64,000 nt of DNA, taken from assembly GCF_004366355.1 (NCBI RefSeq), contig NZ_SODV01000001.1, positions 558,001-622,000 on the forward strand, given 5' to 3'. Below the pieces are notes generated by a model. That model saw nothing but the letters and a program-made list of their open reading frames with translations. It did not search any database and was not told where the DNA came from. Each line of letters starts with the position of its first letter. Positions within the stretch are counted from its first letter, which is position 1. The stretch is from Dinghuibacter silviterrae (GTDB taxonomy: Bacteria; Bacteroidota; Bacteroidia; Chitinophagales; Chitinophagaceae). Below are positions 31,418 to 40,073 of this stretch, in pieces. The translations under genes and the position numbers were made by a program.

Positions 31418-33352
31418 ATGCGCAAAGAACTGGACACCATCGAAAAGATCGAAGGCTACCTGGAAGGAAGCCTTCCACAAGATAGTCGAATCGAATTTGA
31501 GCAGGAAATGGCCGCGGACCCGGTGTTGCGCGAACAAGTCAGGCTTCAGCAACTACTCATGGAAGGTCTCGACCGGACCGCCTGGTCGCAAAAGATCCAA
31601 CAGGCAAAACGTCGGTATCACCGCGGCCGTTTCTTCAGGAGGTGGGGTACCGCCGGTATGGGCATCGTGCTTCTATCCCTCGCCCTCCTCTACACCCACA
31701 GACACCCTGCGGCAGCGCCACCACCCGTAAAACTGCCCGAGCAGGCCTTCACACTGAACGGCTCCCGGGACACGGTCATCGAAACCCCCGCGGGGATTGT
31801 CTTCTCCATCCCTGCCGGTTGTTTTCTGGATGACGCCGGCAAACCCGTCCAAGGACCGCTGACACTCGTCGTACAGGAGGCCCTGGACCCCGCGGCCATC
31901 ATGCGGGCAGGTCTTTCGACCCGAAGTGGGGGCGGGTTGCTCGAAACCGGGGGCATGTTTTATCTGAATGCCCTCCGTGAAGGCCGGCCGCTTCGCATAG
32001 ATCCCACCCGTGGCGTCTATGCGGAAATCCCCACAGACACCATACGACCCGGTATGGAACTATACACGGGCCGGCTGAGCCCGGACGGCATCATCGACTG
32101 GGTCAACCCCCGGCCATTGGAAACGGACCTGGTGCCGGTTGATATAACCGGTTTGGATTTTTACCCGCCGCACTACCTCGATTCCCTCCGGCGATGGGGG
32201 TACGACGCGGACAACAAGTCCTTCACCGATAGCCTCTATTTCTCACTGGCGGCGCGGGCCGGCTATGGCTCCGATTCCGCCTATATCCCCTGTGGCATCG
32301 ATCCCGCCAAGGTCAAAACGATCTGGGGTCCGCGGTTTCAAAATACGCTCCTGTCCACGCGCGAATTCGAAGCGCGGATGCCGTGGATCCATCGCACGCT
32401 CGACGAACGCATACTCGACCTCTATGTCGACCACCTCGACAAACCCCTTTACCAGGTCGATTCCATGGCAGCCAACGTACTCCTTCCAGGTTCCCCCTTA
32501 AAGGATCAGTTCCTCCGCTTTGCCGGCCGGCACGACGGCAGGGTACGGATCGGCTCCACGGCCTACCGGAGGCTTCGCGATTACTACCGGACGAAAGCAC
32601 GTCTCTTTAGAGAAGCGGTCACAAAAACAGAAAACGAATACTGGTCCTACCAGGACAGGCTGAACGAGGAAACCACGAGCAGGGCCCTGGAACACGGGCG
32701 GGATTCGGCCTGGAGGGCAGCCCAAAACTTCGAACAAGAACTCACCTTGAATTTCAAAAGCGTATGTCGCCAGGCGGGCATCGGAAGTGAACTGCCAAAA
32801 GAGTCCTACCGCGTCACCCTGACCAACACCGGCTGGTGTAACATAGACAGGGCGGCGGCGACGGCTACCGTCACCCGTACATCCATAGACGCCATAGACC
32901 CACAGACGGGACGCAAGGTTTCTATCCGGTACGCACCGTTTTCGATCCGGGTGGACGCCTCCTATGAACGCGTTTATGTTTACCTTCTACCGGACAGCCT
33001 GAACAGCTATGTCCGGCTCTCCTCCGCGGGTGGAGCCTATTCGGAAAGCCTGAATGCATCGATCGGTTACGGTCTCGTTTGTATTGCTTACAAAGGCACG
33101 CAAGCCTACCTGTATGAAGAGAAACGCCTGCGGTCCACGGACTATGGTCTTATCAGGCCGGTGCCGGTCGGCGACAGTGCGCTCACCCGGCGGCTAAATG
33201 CGTGGTATAGGGACGGATCCCTCCAGCAGGAAAATAAGTTTCAAAAGGGGGAATGGATCGATGAGAAAAGAAGGTCCCGTAACGAAAAGCTACGGGACCT
33301 GCAAACAAGGTTGACAAGAATGCTTTTTCCTTGCGTATTGCTTGAAATGTAA
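31418..33352 (+). CDS. Membrane-anchored anti-sigma/sensor with large extracytoplasmic domain
   Basis: 644 residues. A cytosolic N-terminal region of about 65 residues (EKIEGYLEGSLPQDSRIEFEQEM, DPVLREQVRLQQLL) resembles anti-sigma anchors but has no zinc-finger cysteines. One membrane span (about 77-93, MGIVLLSLALLYTHRH) follows, then about 550 extracytoplasmic residues. Their first part (IETPAGIVFSIPAGCFLDDAG...VVQEALDPAAIMRAGL) looks like a beta-sandwich found on Bacteroidota surface proteins. The cue is unknown. The 3' end contains a hairpin that can serve as the pstS terminator from the other strand. Confidence 0.75.
   Translation: MRKELDTIEKIEGYLEGSLPQDSRIEFEQEMAADPVLREQVRLQQLLMEGLDRTAWSQKIQQAKRRYHRGRFFRRWGTAGMGIVLLSLALLYTHRHPAAAPPPVKLPEQAFTLNGSRDTVIETPAGIVFSIPAGCFLDDAGKPVQGPLTLVVQEALDPAAIMRAGLSTRSGGGLLETGGMFYLNALREGRPLRIDPTRGVYAEIPTDTIRPGMELYTGRLSPDGIIDWVNPRPLETDLVPVDITGLDFYPPHYLDSLRRWGYDADNKSFTDSLYFSLAARAGYGSDSAYIPCGIDPAKVKTIWGPRFQNTLLSTREFEARMPWIHRTLDERILDLYVDHLDKPLYQVDSMAANVLLPGSPLKDQFLRFAGRHDGRVRIGSTAYRRLRDYYRTKARLFREAVTKTENEYWSYQDRLNEETTSRALEHGRDSAWRAAQNFEQELTLNFKSVCRQAGIGSELPKESYRVTLTNTGWCNIDRAAATATVTRTSIDAIDPQTGRKVSIRYAPFSIRVDASYERVYVYLLPDSLNSYVRLSSAGGAYSESLNASIGYGLVCIAYKGTQAYLYEEKRLRSTDYGLIRPVPVGDSALTRRLNAWYRDGSLQQENKFQKGEWIDEKRRSRNEKLRDLQTRLTRMLFPCVLLEM
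33273..33299 (-). terminator. Probable pstS terminator inside the convergent gene
   Basis: GGTCCCGTA (33273-33281), 9-nt loop, TACGGGACC (33291-33299). Read on the minus strand the stem is followed by TTCTTTTCTC, so it fits termination of pstS, whose stop is 54 nt away, yet it lies within the last 80 nt of the sensor gene on the plus strand. Confidence 0.65.
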
Positions 33353-33353
33353 A

Positions 33354-34427
33354 CTATTTCAAAGGCTGACCGCCAAAGGTCACGCTCTTCAACAGCGCAT
33401 CTCCCACCTTCACCGCAGCCGGCGACAGGGGAGCATAGTTGAGTGCAGCGGAATACTTCTGACCGTCGTGGATCATCCAGGTCACCAGTTTGACGATGTT
33501 CTGTGCACGTGCCTTGGAACGGCCACCGTAGTTCTGGTCTTTATAGATCGCCACCCAGGAAAAACCGGAGATGGGGTACCCGTCCTTGGCGTCGGTGTTC
33601 GTCAGAGACACCTTGGAGTCGGCGGGGATGGGGATGTTGGCGGCAGCCGTGATGGAAGCCGTGCTGGGGACGATATATTTACCGGACTTGTTCTGAACCG
33701 AAGCGTAGGGCATGGCGTTCTGGATGGCGTAGGCCAGCTCGATATAGCCGATGGCGCCCGGGGTTTGCTTGATCAACCCGGCCACACCTTCGTTACCCTT
33801 GCCACCGATACCGGTAGGCCAGTTGACGGCGGAACCCTTACCCACCTTGCTGTCCCAGTCGGTGCTCACCTTGGAGAGATAGGTCGTAAAGATGTTGGTG
33901 GTACCGCTTCCGTCGGAACGGTGCGCGATGAGGATGGCGGTGCCGGGGAGGGCGATGCCTTTATTGATGGAGGTGATCTTCGGATCGTTCCAGGAAGTGA
34001 TGTTACCGAGGAAAATATCGGCCAAAACAGAAGGCGTCAGCTGGATAGCGGCCTTTACACCGGGGAGGTTGTAGCTCAGTACAACGGCGCCCGCGGTGAC
34101 GGGGATATGGATAGCAGGAGCGGACAGGGCGGCTTCCTGTTTGTCATTCATGGGTGCGTCGGTGGCGCCAAAGTCAACCGTCTTATTCGTAAGCTGGGAG
34201 ATCCCGGCTCCGGAACCAACGGACTGATAGTTGACCTTTACACCGGTGGCGGTGTTGTAGTCGGAAAACATCTTGGTGAACAGGGGATAGTCAAAGGTGC
34301 TGCCCGCGCCGATCAGTTCGTTATCGGCTTGAAAGAAAGGAGCGGGTGGCGTCATCGCCAGACCGAGTGCGGCCACTGCCGCACCGGCAACGATTGCCAT
34401 TTTGAGATTCGGCAAATTGAACTTCAT
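33354..34427 (-). CDS. pstS: Phosphate ABC transporter substrate-binding protein PstS
   Basis: 357 residues. Signal segment NLKMAIVAGAAVAALGLAM, then the phosphate-binding signature IGAGSTFDYPLFTKM, SVGSGAGISQL, DFGATDAPM and SDGSGTTNIFTTYL. Exported phosphate receptor. The pstC, pstA, pstB and phoU genes are not adjacent in this window, so it is a stand-alone gene here. I chose the ATG at 34427 (MKFNLPNLKM); 34445 is the alternative. Confidence 0.95.
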   Translation of the reverse strand: MKFNLPNLKMAIVAGAAVAALGLAMTPPAPFFQADNELIGAGSTFDYPLFTKMFSDYNTATGVKVNYQSVGSGAGISQLTNKTVDFGATDAPMNDKQEAALSAPAIHIPVTAGAVVLSYNLPGVKAAIQLTPSVLADIFLGNITSWNDPKITSINKGIALPGTAILIAHRSDGSGTTNIFTTYLSKVSTDWDSKVGKGSAVNWPTGIGGKGNEGVAGLIKQTPGAIGYIELAYAIQNAMPYASVQNKSGKYIVPSTASITAAANIPIPADSKVSLTNTDAKDGYPISGFSWVAIYKDQNYGGRSKARAQNIVKLVTWMIHDGQKYSAALNYAPLSPAAVKVGDALLKSVTFGGQPLK

Positions 34428-34487
34428 AGATGAAAAATTTGCCAAATAAAAGGGGTCCGGGCAAGAACTGCGAAAAAGCGGCTTTAC

Positions 34488-35405
34488 CTAAATGTTATCA
34501 TTTGCAGCGGAGGCGCCGCGTTGAAGGTCGATCCGCAGCCGCTCATACTCGTCCTTATACGACCACTTCCAGCGTCTGTGGCTCCACAGCCATATTTCGG
34601 GTTGTTCCCGGATTTCTTTTTCCATAAAACGGACAAACCGAAGGGTCAGTTCGCCTTCCGGGAGGCTACGCGGTTCGTCGGCCCCTATCGACAAAGAAGC
34701 CGTGTAGTAGCCTCTCCGGGGTTTCCGGATAGACACGAAAACCGCGGGTATGTTGTTCAACCGCGCTCCCCGCTCCGGTCCCTTTACAAAAGGAGCGGGT
34801 CTGCCCAGAAATGAACACCAATAGGAATTTTCCGGATTCCCCGGATTCTGTTCGGCCACCAGGGTGAGGACATACTGTTTGTTGCGATAGGGCACCATCG
34901 CATTCTTCATGTCGGTGGCAGGCAACAATATCGTCCCGAAACGTTCGCGCAAACCGCGGAACAGCCGGTCCACGGCCTTCGATCCAATGGGCATGTAGAC
35001 GACCAGGAAAGAGAACTGCGTTTTGGAGGAAAAGTCGGCGTTGGCGTACTCCCAGTTAAAAACATGCCCTAGGTGCAGCTGGCAACTCTTGCCTTCGGCA
35101 TACAGCCTTTCCATAAGACCATAGTCGCAGACAAAACGCTTGCTCAGCTGGCGGTTGCTGATCGTGAGCAGCTTTACGGATTCCAGGAAATTATCGATCA
35201 GGTTCCGGTAAAACTTCCGTGCGATCCGCGCTCGTTCGCGTTCGGAAAGGGAGGGGAAAGCATGGGACAGGTTGTCCAGCACTATTTTTTTTCTATATCC
35301 AAACACCCAGTATACCAACACGAAAAGTACGTCCGCTACCCCATAGATGAACCAGAAAGGCAGGAGCGAAAGCCCATACACAAAAGCATAGAGGAGATAG
35401 TACAT
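34488..35405 (-). CDS. LpxL/HtrB-like lipid acyltransferase
   Basis: 305 residues. N-terminal membrane anchor (LYAFVYGLSLLPFWFIYGVADVLFVLVYW in segments) and the acyltransferase motif HLGHVFNWE (HX4E). Probably adds a secondary acyl chain to lipid A. The ATG at 35405 shares a TGATG overlap with the nadB stop, so the two are translationally coupled. Confidence 0.88.
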   Translation of the reverse strand: MYYLLYAFVYGLSLLPFWFIYGVADVLFVLVYWVFGYRKKIVLDNLSHAFPSLSERERARIARKFYRNLIDNFLESVKLLTISNRQLSKRFVCDYGLMERLYAEGKSCQLHLGHVFNWEYANADFSSKTQFSFLVVYMPIGSKAVDRLFRGLRERFGTILLPATDMKNAMVPYRNKQYVLTLVAEQNPGNPENSYWCSFLGRPAPFVKGPERGARLNNIPAVFVSIRKPRRGYYTASLSIGADEPRSLPEGELTLRFVRFMEKEIREQPEIWLWSHRRWKWSYKDEYERLRIDLQRGASAANDNI

Positions 35406-37000
35406 CACCACACCATATTTTGCACGATGGCGCTGTGCGCCGGATAGTCGGTATTGTAGTGTAGCCCCCTGCTCTCTTTTCTGAATTGGGCGCACTTGAC
35501 GATGATATAAGCCACGGTGATCATGTTGCGCAGCTCCAGGAGCTGGGGTGAAATAGTCGCCGCTTCGTAGAGCCGCTCCGTTTCTTCGTGGAGCAGGTCG
35601 AGCCGCTTCATCGCCCTTTCCAGACGCACGTCGGTCCGGACGATACCGACATAGTCGGTCATGACCTGTTGAAGCTCCTTCAGGCTTTGTGTGATCAGGA
35701 TCATTTCGCTCGGTTGAGCCGTACCGTGGGCGTTCCAGTCAGGCAGATCCGTGCGCAGCGATACCGACGACACCCGCCGGATCCCGTCCATATAACAACG
35801 ATGGGCAAAGACCATCGCCTCCAGGAGGGAATTGCTCGCCAGGCGGTTGGCGCCATGCAAACCGGTGCTGGCGCATTCTCCGCAGGCATAGAGGTTGCCG
35901 ATGGAGGTCTGGCCCCATTCATCGGTCTTGATGCCACCGCAGCTGTAGTGCGCCGCCGGGGCAACCGGGATCATTTGCGTAGCCACGTCGATGCCGATGG
36001 AACGGCACTTCTCGTAGATATTGGGGAAGTGGTGGATGAATTTCTCCTGGTTCATGTGCCGGCAATCCAGGTACACATATTCCGTACCGGTCCGCTTCAT
36101 TTCACTGTCGATCGCCCTGGCCACGATGTCGCGGGGAGCCAGATCCTTTCGCGCGTCATAGCGTTCCATAAAGGCTTCGCCCTTGCGGTTCCGGAGGATG
36201 GCCCCGTCACCCCGGACGGCTTCGGAGATGAGAAACGCACTACCCACGCCCGCCTCGAAAAGGGCGGTGGGATGGAACTGGATAAACTCCATGTTCTCGA
36301 TCCGGCCTTTGGCGCGGTAGGCCATTGCTACCCCGTCACCCGTGGCGATGCGTGGATTCGTGGTCGTACGGTAGACGCCACCGTTACCCCCGGTGGCCAG
36401 GAGCGTGATCCGGGAAATGATCTTTTCGATCTCACCCGTGTGGAGGTTCAGCACGTAAACCCCATAACATTCGATATCAGGGGTGGACTTGGTGACCAGG
36501 TATCCGAGGTGGTGCTGGGTGATCAGGTCCACGACGAAGCAATGGTTGAGCACTTCTATGTTCTCCTTCGCGTGCACCGCGGCCAGCAGGGTTCTTTCGA
36601 GCTCTCTTCCCGTCACATCCTTGTGGTGGAGGACGCGGAAAACGGAATGTCCCCCCTCTTTGCCCCGGGCATAATCCCCGTCCGGTGTACGGTCGAACTC
36701 GGCACCCCAGTCGATGATCTCCTGGACGCGTTCCGGGCCTTCCTTCACGACGATCTCCACGACCTCCGGGTTGCAAAGCCCATCCCCGGCGATGAGCGTA
36801 TCCTCGATGTGTTTCTCGAAACTGTCGTTCTCCAGGTCATTGACGACGGCAACGCCACCCTGGGCGTACTTGGTATTGGTCTCGTCCTCTGTCGTCTTCG
36901 TAATGACGGTCACCTTCCTGTCCGGACAGGCATCCGCCACCTTTAGCGCGTAGGTCAGCCCCGCGATACCGGAGCCGATCACTAGGAAGTCGGTCTGCAT
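35405..37000 (-). CDS. nadB: L-aspartate oxidase
   Basis: First enzyme of de novo NAD synthesis, 531 residues. FAD-binding GSGIAGLTYALKVAD, KYAQGGVAVV, FRVLHHKDVTGRE, active-site loops EFIQFHPTALF and GGIKTDEWGQTSIGNLYACGECASTGLHGANRLASNSLLEA. nadA and nadC are not next to it. Divergent from the 37074 gene. Confidence 0.97.
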   Translation of the reverse strand: MQTDFLVIGSGIAGLTYALKVADACPDRKVTVITKTTEDETNTKYAQGGVAVVNDLENDSFEKHIEDTLIAGDGLCNPEVVEIVVKEGPERVQEIIDWGAEFDRTPDGDYARGKEGGHSVFRVLHHKDVTGRELERTLLAAVHAKENIEVLNHCFVVDLITQHHLGYLVTKSTPDIECYGVYVLNLHTGEIEKIISRITLLATGGNGGVYRTTTNPRIATGDGVAMAYRAKGRIENMEFIQFHPTALFEAGVGSAFLISEAVRGDGAILRNRKGEAFMERYDARKDLAPRDIVARAIDSEMKRTGTEYVYLDCRHMNQEKFIHHFPNIYEKCRSIGIDVATQMIPVAPAAHYSCGGIKTDEWGQTSIGNLYACGECASTGLHGANRLASNSLLEAMVFAHRCYMDGIRRVSSVSLRTDLPDWNAHGTAQPSEMILITQSLKELQQVMTDYVGIVRTDVRLERAMKRLDLLHEETERLYEAATISPQLLELRNMITVAYIIVKCAQFRKESRGLHYNTDYPAHSAIVQNMVW

Positions 37001-37073
37001 AATGGAAGGGTAAAGTTAGGGAGATATTCATAATTTTGACGCTGTTCGAGATCCGGCAAAACCGCATTACCCC

Positions 37074-37556
37074 TTGGATATTTTTTTTACACAGAGTTAC
37101 CAATATGTGCTGGAGGAAGACGTGACCTCCGTATCTGCCCGGTTGGGTTCCTTTCTGATGCGGACCGGGGGCACGACCCTTGCAGAAAACAGTTTCCGGC
37201 TGGGGCATCCCTGGGGGCTGGCACAGAAGGGTTTTTTTGACAGCAGGCTGGCTTACCTTAGTGGGACGCTGGATCCCATGGCGCCGCTGGTGTTGCCACC
37301 GCCGGCGCCCGGCGAACCGCCCGAATACAGGGCGCGGACCCTGGTAGACGTCCGGATCCGGCCCAACCTTTTCCTGGTGTTGCTGGCTTATGCCGTTTCG
37401 CTCGTATTGCTCCTGGACATGATGGGCATAGAGCTTTTCTGGAAATCCCAATACCTCCTCCGACTGCTCCTTTTGTGTGTCCTGGAGGTGGGTGCCGTCT
37501 GGTCCGTCTTTTTTACGGTCAGCCAGCTTCGCCGGCAATTTGAAGCACTCATGTAG
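37074..37556 (+). CDS. Hypothetical membrane protein (160 aa)
   Basis: I do not recognise it. An N-terminal soluble part of about 105 residues with a Pro-rich turn (LVLPPPAPGEPPEYRART) is followed by two hydrophobic helices (about 98-118 PNLFLVLLAYAVSLVLLLDM and 128-149 LLRLLLLCVLEVGAVWSVFF). The start is the TTG at 37074. It is convergent with the rhodanese gene by 13 nt and divergent from nadB. Confidence 0.6.
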   Translation: MDIFFTQSYQYVLEEDVTSVSARLGSFLMRTGGTTLAENSFRLGHPWGLAQKGFFDSRLAYLSGTLDPMAPLVLPPPAPGEPPEYRARTLVDVRIRPNLFLVLLAYAVSLVLLLDMMGIELFWKSQYLLRLLLLCVLEVGAVWSVFFTVSQLRRQFEALM

Positions 37557-37569
37557 TTCGAATACCTGA

Positions 37570-37917
37570 CTACCCCCTCTCTATCGGGCATCCCTCTTTA
37601 ATCCAGCCGGTGATACCCGCCGTCATCACGTATACGTGCGGGTACCCCATCCGTCTGGCCCTCCGGGCGGCATGCGTACCCGCCCCGCAAAGGGGTCCGG
37701 AAGAATAGAACAACAGGGACGCTTCTTCGTCGGTGGGCAGGTCGGATTCCGTAAAATGCATGGGATCGAGCCGGAGGGCACCGGGTACCCGGTGGTGTAA
37801 GAAGACCGTTTCGGGGTTGTTGTCGAACACAAAAAAGTCTGGATGGCTGAGCCTGATGAGCACATCCAATGGCGTGAGCACGGGCAACCCATAAAGATAG
37901 GCGACCGACAGCGGCAT
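37570..37917 (-). CDS. Rhodanese-like domain protein
   Basis: 115 residues. The C-terminal half LLFYSSGPLCGAGTHAARRARRMGYPHVYVMTAGITGWIKEGCP matches the YCxGPxCNGA subclass of rhodanese-like proteins. The first loop position is Ser where that subclass usually has Cys; the second Cys is kept. Sulfur transfer is therefore uncertain. The frame opens earlier at a GTG (37956, directly after the DJ-1 stop); I prefer the ATG at 37917 because a perfect hairpin (37931-37946) lies between. Confidence 0.7.
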   Translation of the reverse strand: MPLSVAYLYGLPVLTPLDVLIRLSHPDFFVFDNNPETVFLHHRVPGALRLDPMHFTESDLPTDEEASLLFYSSGPLCGAGTHAARRARRMGYPHVYVMTAGITGWIKEGCPIERG

Positions 37918-37930
37918 ATAGGCGTTTTCT

Positions 37931-37946
37931 GTACCTCGTAAGGTAC
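37931..37946. repeat. Perfect 6-bp hairpin before the rhodanese ATG
   Basis: GTACCT-CGTA-AGGTAC, 13 nt upstream of ATG 37917 on the minus strand; possible translation-coupling structure. Confidence 0.35.
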
Positions 37947-37956
37947 GAAAAAACAC

Positions 37957-38562
37957 CTAAAAAAGAATCGCCCTGGAACGGCGGATAACCTCCTCGCCCC
38001 TGTGGAAATATTGTAGCCATTCCTGGAAGCCGGGGTTCTCCCTGAGCCCCAGGAAGTCAAATACTTCCACCGCGAACTGGAAGCCATACACGCCACCGGC
38101 CGTAATAAGTTGCCCGTCCCGGACGGCGGGTTCACCTGTATACTTTACTTCCCCTCCGTAGCTATCGGCCGTCGTCGCCAGGTAGCCTTCGAAGTTGCTG
38201 GTATGCCAGCAGTTGTCCAGGTACCCTTCCCGCGCCAGGAAGACCGTGGCCCCGCAAATAGCCGCAATCCCCCTGTCCAGCAGGTATACCGAGCGTACAA
38301 GACCCGCGATCTCCTGGTTGGCGCCTTGTTCCCAGAGCGGGCTACCGGGAAGGAGGAGCAGGTCCACGTCGCTGGGGTCGACTTCATTCAGTGCGTAGTC
38401 GGGGAGCACGGCGAGGTTGCCCATGGAAGACACCGGTTCCCTGGTGAGCGCAAACGTCATTACTTCCACACCTCCAAAACTGTGCAGCCCCGCCATCACC
38501 AGGGCGATCTCATAGTCGGCGTATTCTTCGGTCAAAAAAACATAACAGGTTTTCTTACGCAT
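37957..38562 (-). CDS. DJ-1/PfpI family protein
   Basis: 201 residues. KTCYVFLTEEYADYEIALVMAGL at the N-terminus, the catalytic nucleophile Cys in AAICGATVFLAREG (nucleophile elbow), and ITAGGVYGFQFAVEV near the end. Related to type 1 glutamine amidotransferase-like deglycases and regulators; exact substrate unknown. I placed the start at ATG 38562. It belongs to a minus-strand run with a GyrI-like gene and a WYL regulator. Confidence 0.88.
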   Translation of the reverse strand: MRKKTCYVFLTEEYADYEIALVMAGLHSFGGVEVMTFALTREPVSSMGNLAVLPDYALNEVDPSDVDLLLLPGSPLWEQGANQEIAGLVRSVYLLDRGIAAICGATVFLAREGYLDNCWHTSNFEGYLATTADSYGGEVKYTGEPAVRDGQLITAGGVYGFQFAVEVFDFLGLRENPGFQEWLQYFHRGEEVIRRSRAILF

Positions 38563-38582
38563 ATAGTCAGCATTTGAGTGGT

Positions 38583-39041
38583 TTATACAATACCGATGTG
38601 CACCTCGGTCCGGTGAAAAGCGGGAACAACCAGGTCCACGTTGAGGTAAGACTCGCGGGCCTCCGGCCCGATGGTATATCCCTCGTGGAGCAGCCATTCT
38701 ATTCCTTTGCCATAGGTTTCATGGAGCAATTCCCAGGGTCCTTCGTGGATCTGGGCAAGGCCGTAAAAAGCCGGCCATTCTTCAAACGAAAACAAGATGC
38801 CTTCCGTTGGGTGTGCCGGTCTTTCCACCGGGAGCCCGATCTGCAGGGTGAAAACCGTGTCCCTCCTGCCGTCCGCTCCCAGGTATCGCCAGCGCAAAGG
38901 CCCGGTCACCAACAAACCAAGCAGTGCCGCCTCGGCATACAGCTGTTTGGGAACCGTGACGCCATACTTGCCCAGGTCGGCCAGGGTGGTGCGTACGCTA
39001 AAAGAAAGGACGTGAAGGGGGGGAGATGTGTTGAGCTGCAT
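38583..39041 (-). CDS. GyrI-like/effector-binding domain protein
   Basis: 152 residues with no DNA-binding domain. The ending YLNVDLVVPAFHRTEVHIGI is the typical final strand of the GyrI/AraC effector-binding fold, and EGPWELLHETYGKGIEWLLHEGY is its helix. It may bind a small hydrophobic ligand. It lies downstream of the WYL regulator (gap 48 nt). Confidence 0.82.
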   Translation of the reverse strand: MQLNTSPPLHVLSFSVRTTLADLGKYGVTVPKQLYAEAALLGLLVTGPLRWRYLGADGRRDTVFTLQIGLPVERPAHPTEGILFSFEEWPAFYGLAQIHEGPWELLHETYGKGIEWLLHEGYTIGPEARESYLNVDLVVPAFHRTEVHIGIV

Positions 39042-39089
39042 AGGAGGTTATTTACAGCAAATCAACAACCCCCTGGTGCCAACCTTATG

Positions 39090-40061
39090 TCAGGATGTTG
39101 TCGGTGTCAGCAATTTTTTTTGCAGACGCATAAACAGGTTCATGATATGATCCTTCATCGCGTCCGGGGATTCCACCTCCACCCGGTCCGCAAAAGAGAA
39201 CAACCAGTGGGCCATATATTCCGGGTGACCCGTCAAAAAGGTCATCCGCACATGGTCTCCTGTAAATTCCTGGCTGACAAAGCCGTAGTAATATTTTTGC
39301 TCGCCCAGGTGGCGCACGGTGGCCTTGTCAAAAAGGACTTTGACCTCCTGTACCTCGTTGTTGGAGCGCACCATCTTTTCGAGATACTCCTTTAAGGACG
39401 GGTGCTGGTCCCGGGAAAACGTATCCCCGGTGACGCGTAAGTCCTTGATCCTTGTAATTTTAAAATCCCGGTAGTCCTTTCGCATCCGGCACCAGGCGAA
39501 ACAGTGCCACGCCTGGCCGTAATAGCAAAGCCCAAAGGGCTCTATATCACGAAAAGTTTCCTGTTCATGCTCCCGGTAAGGCGTGTGATAGGACAGGTGG
39601 ACGACCCGGCCGGCCACCACCGCTTTTTGCAGATCCGAAAGGTATTTGTTGAACCCCTCCTCCACCGGCAGACGGGAGGCTGCTACGACCACATTATCGG
39701 ACAGTTGTTCTATGTGCTCTCTGTCCGGCGCCCTCAACACCGACTTGATTTTAAAAAGGGCGTTTTCGATTTGTTTCCGGGTCAGCTCGTCCGTAAACCT
39801 TTCCGTCAGCTTCACCCCCATCAACAGCGCCGCTGCCTCTTCCTGGGTGAACATAACGGGGGGCAGACGGTAGCCCTCCATGATGCTGTACCCGATCCCC
39901 GCTTCCCCGATGACCGGCACCCCCGATTCCTCCAAGGCCTTTACGTCCCTGTAGACGCTCCTCAGGCTGATCCCGAAGCGGTCGGCGATTTCCTGGCCCG
40001 TCACCCTGCGCTTGCTTTGCAGGTGGACCAGGATGGCATGAAGTCTGTCGATGCGGTTCAA
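39090..40061 (-). CDS. WYL-domain transcriptional regulator (YafY type)
   Basis: 323 residues. N-terminal HTH (RLHAILVHLQSKRRVTGQEIADRFGISLRSVYRDVKALEESG), then the WYL domain with SYHTPYREHEQETFRDIEPFGLCYYGQAWHCFAWC, and the WCX C-terminal part. Likely regulates the GyrI/DJ-1/rhodanese run. The ligand is unknown. Downstream of ispG by 12 nt. Confidence 0.9.
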   Translation of the reverse strand: MNRIDRLHAILVHLQSKRRVTGQEIADRFGISLRSVYRDVKALEESGVPVIGEAGIGYSIMEGYRLPPVMFTQEEAAALLMGVKLTERFTDELTRKQIENALFKIKSVLRAPDREHIEQLSDNVVVAASRLPVEEGFNKYLSDLQKAVVAGRVVHLSYHTPYREHEQETFRDIEPFGLCYYGQAWHCFAWCRMRKDYRDFKITRIKDLRVTGDTFSRDQHPSLKEYLEKMVRSNNEVQEVKVLFDKATVRHLGEQKYYYGFVSQEFTGDHVRMTFLTGHPEYMAHWLFSFADRVEVESPDAMKDHIMNLFMRLQKKLLTPTTS

Positions 40062-40073
40062 TGATGTATTTTT

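Noticed and set aside
30867-33352. TonB-dependent transducer system (FecIR/SusC type) linked to the ECF sigma factor
   Set aside because: No SusC/SusD or TonB-dependent receptor gene is present, and the partner protein lacks the FecR domain and secretin/TonB short N-terminal features.
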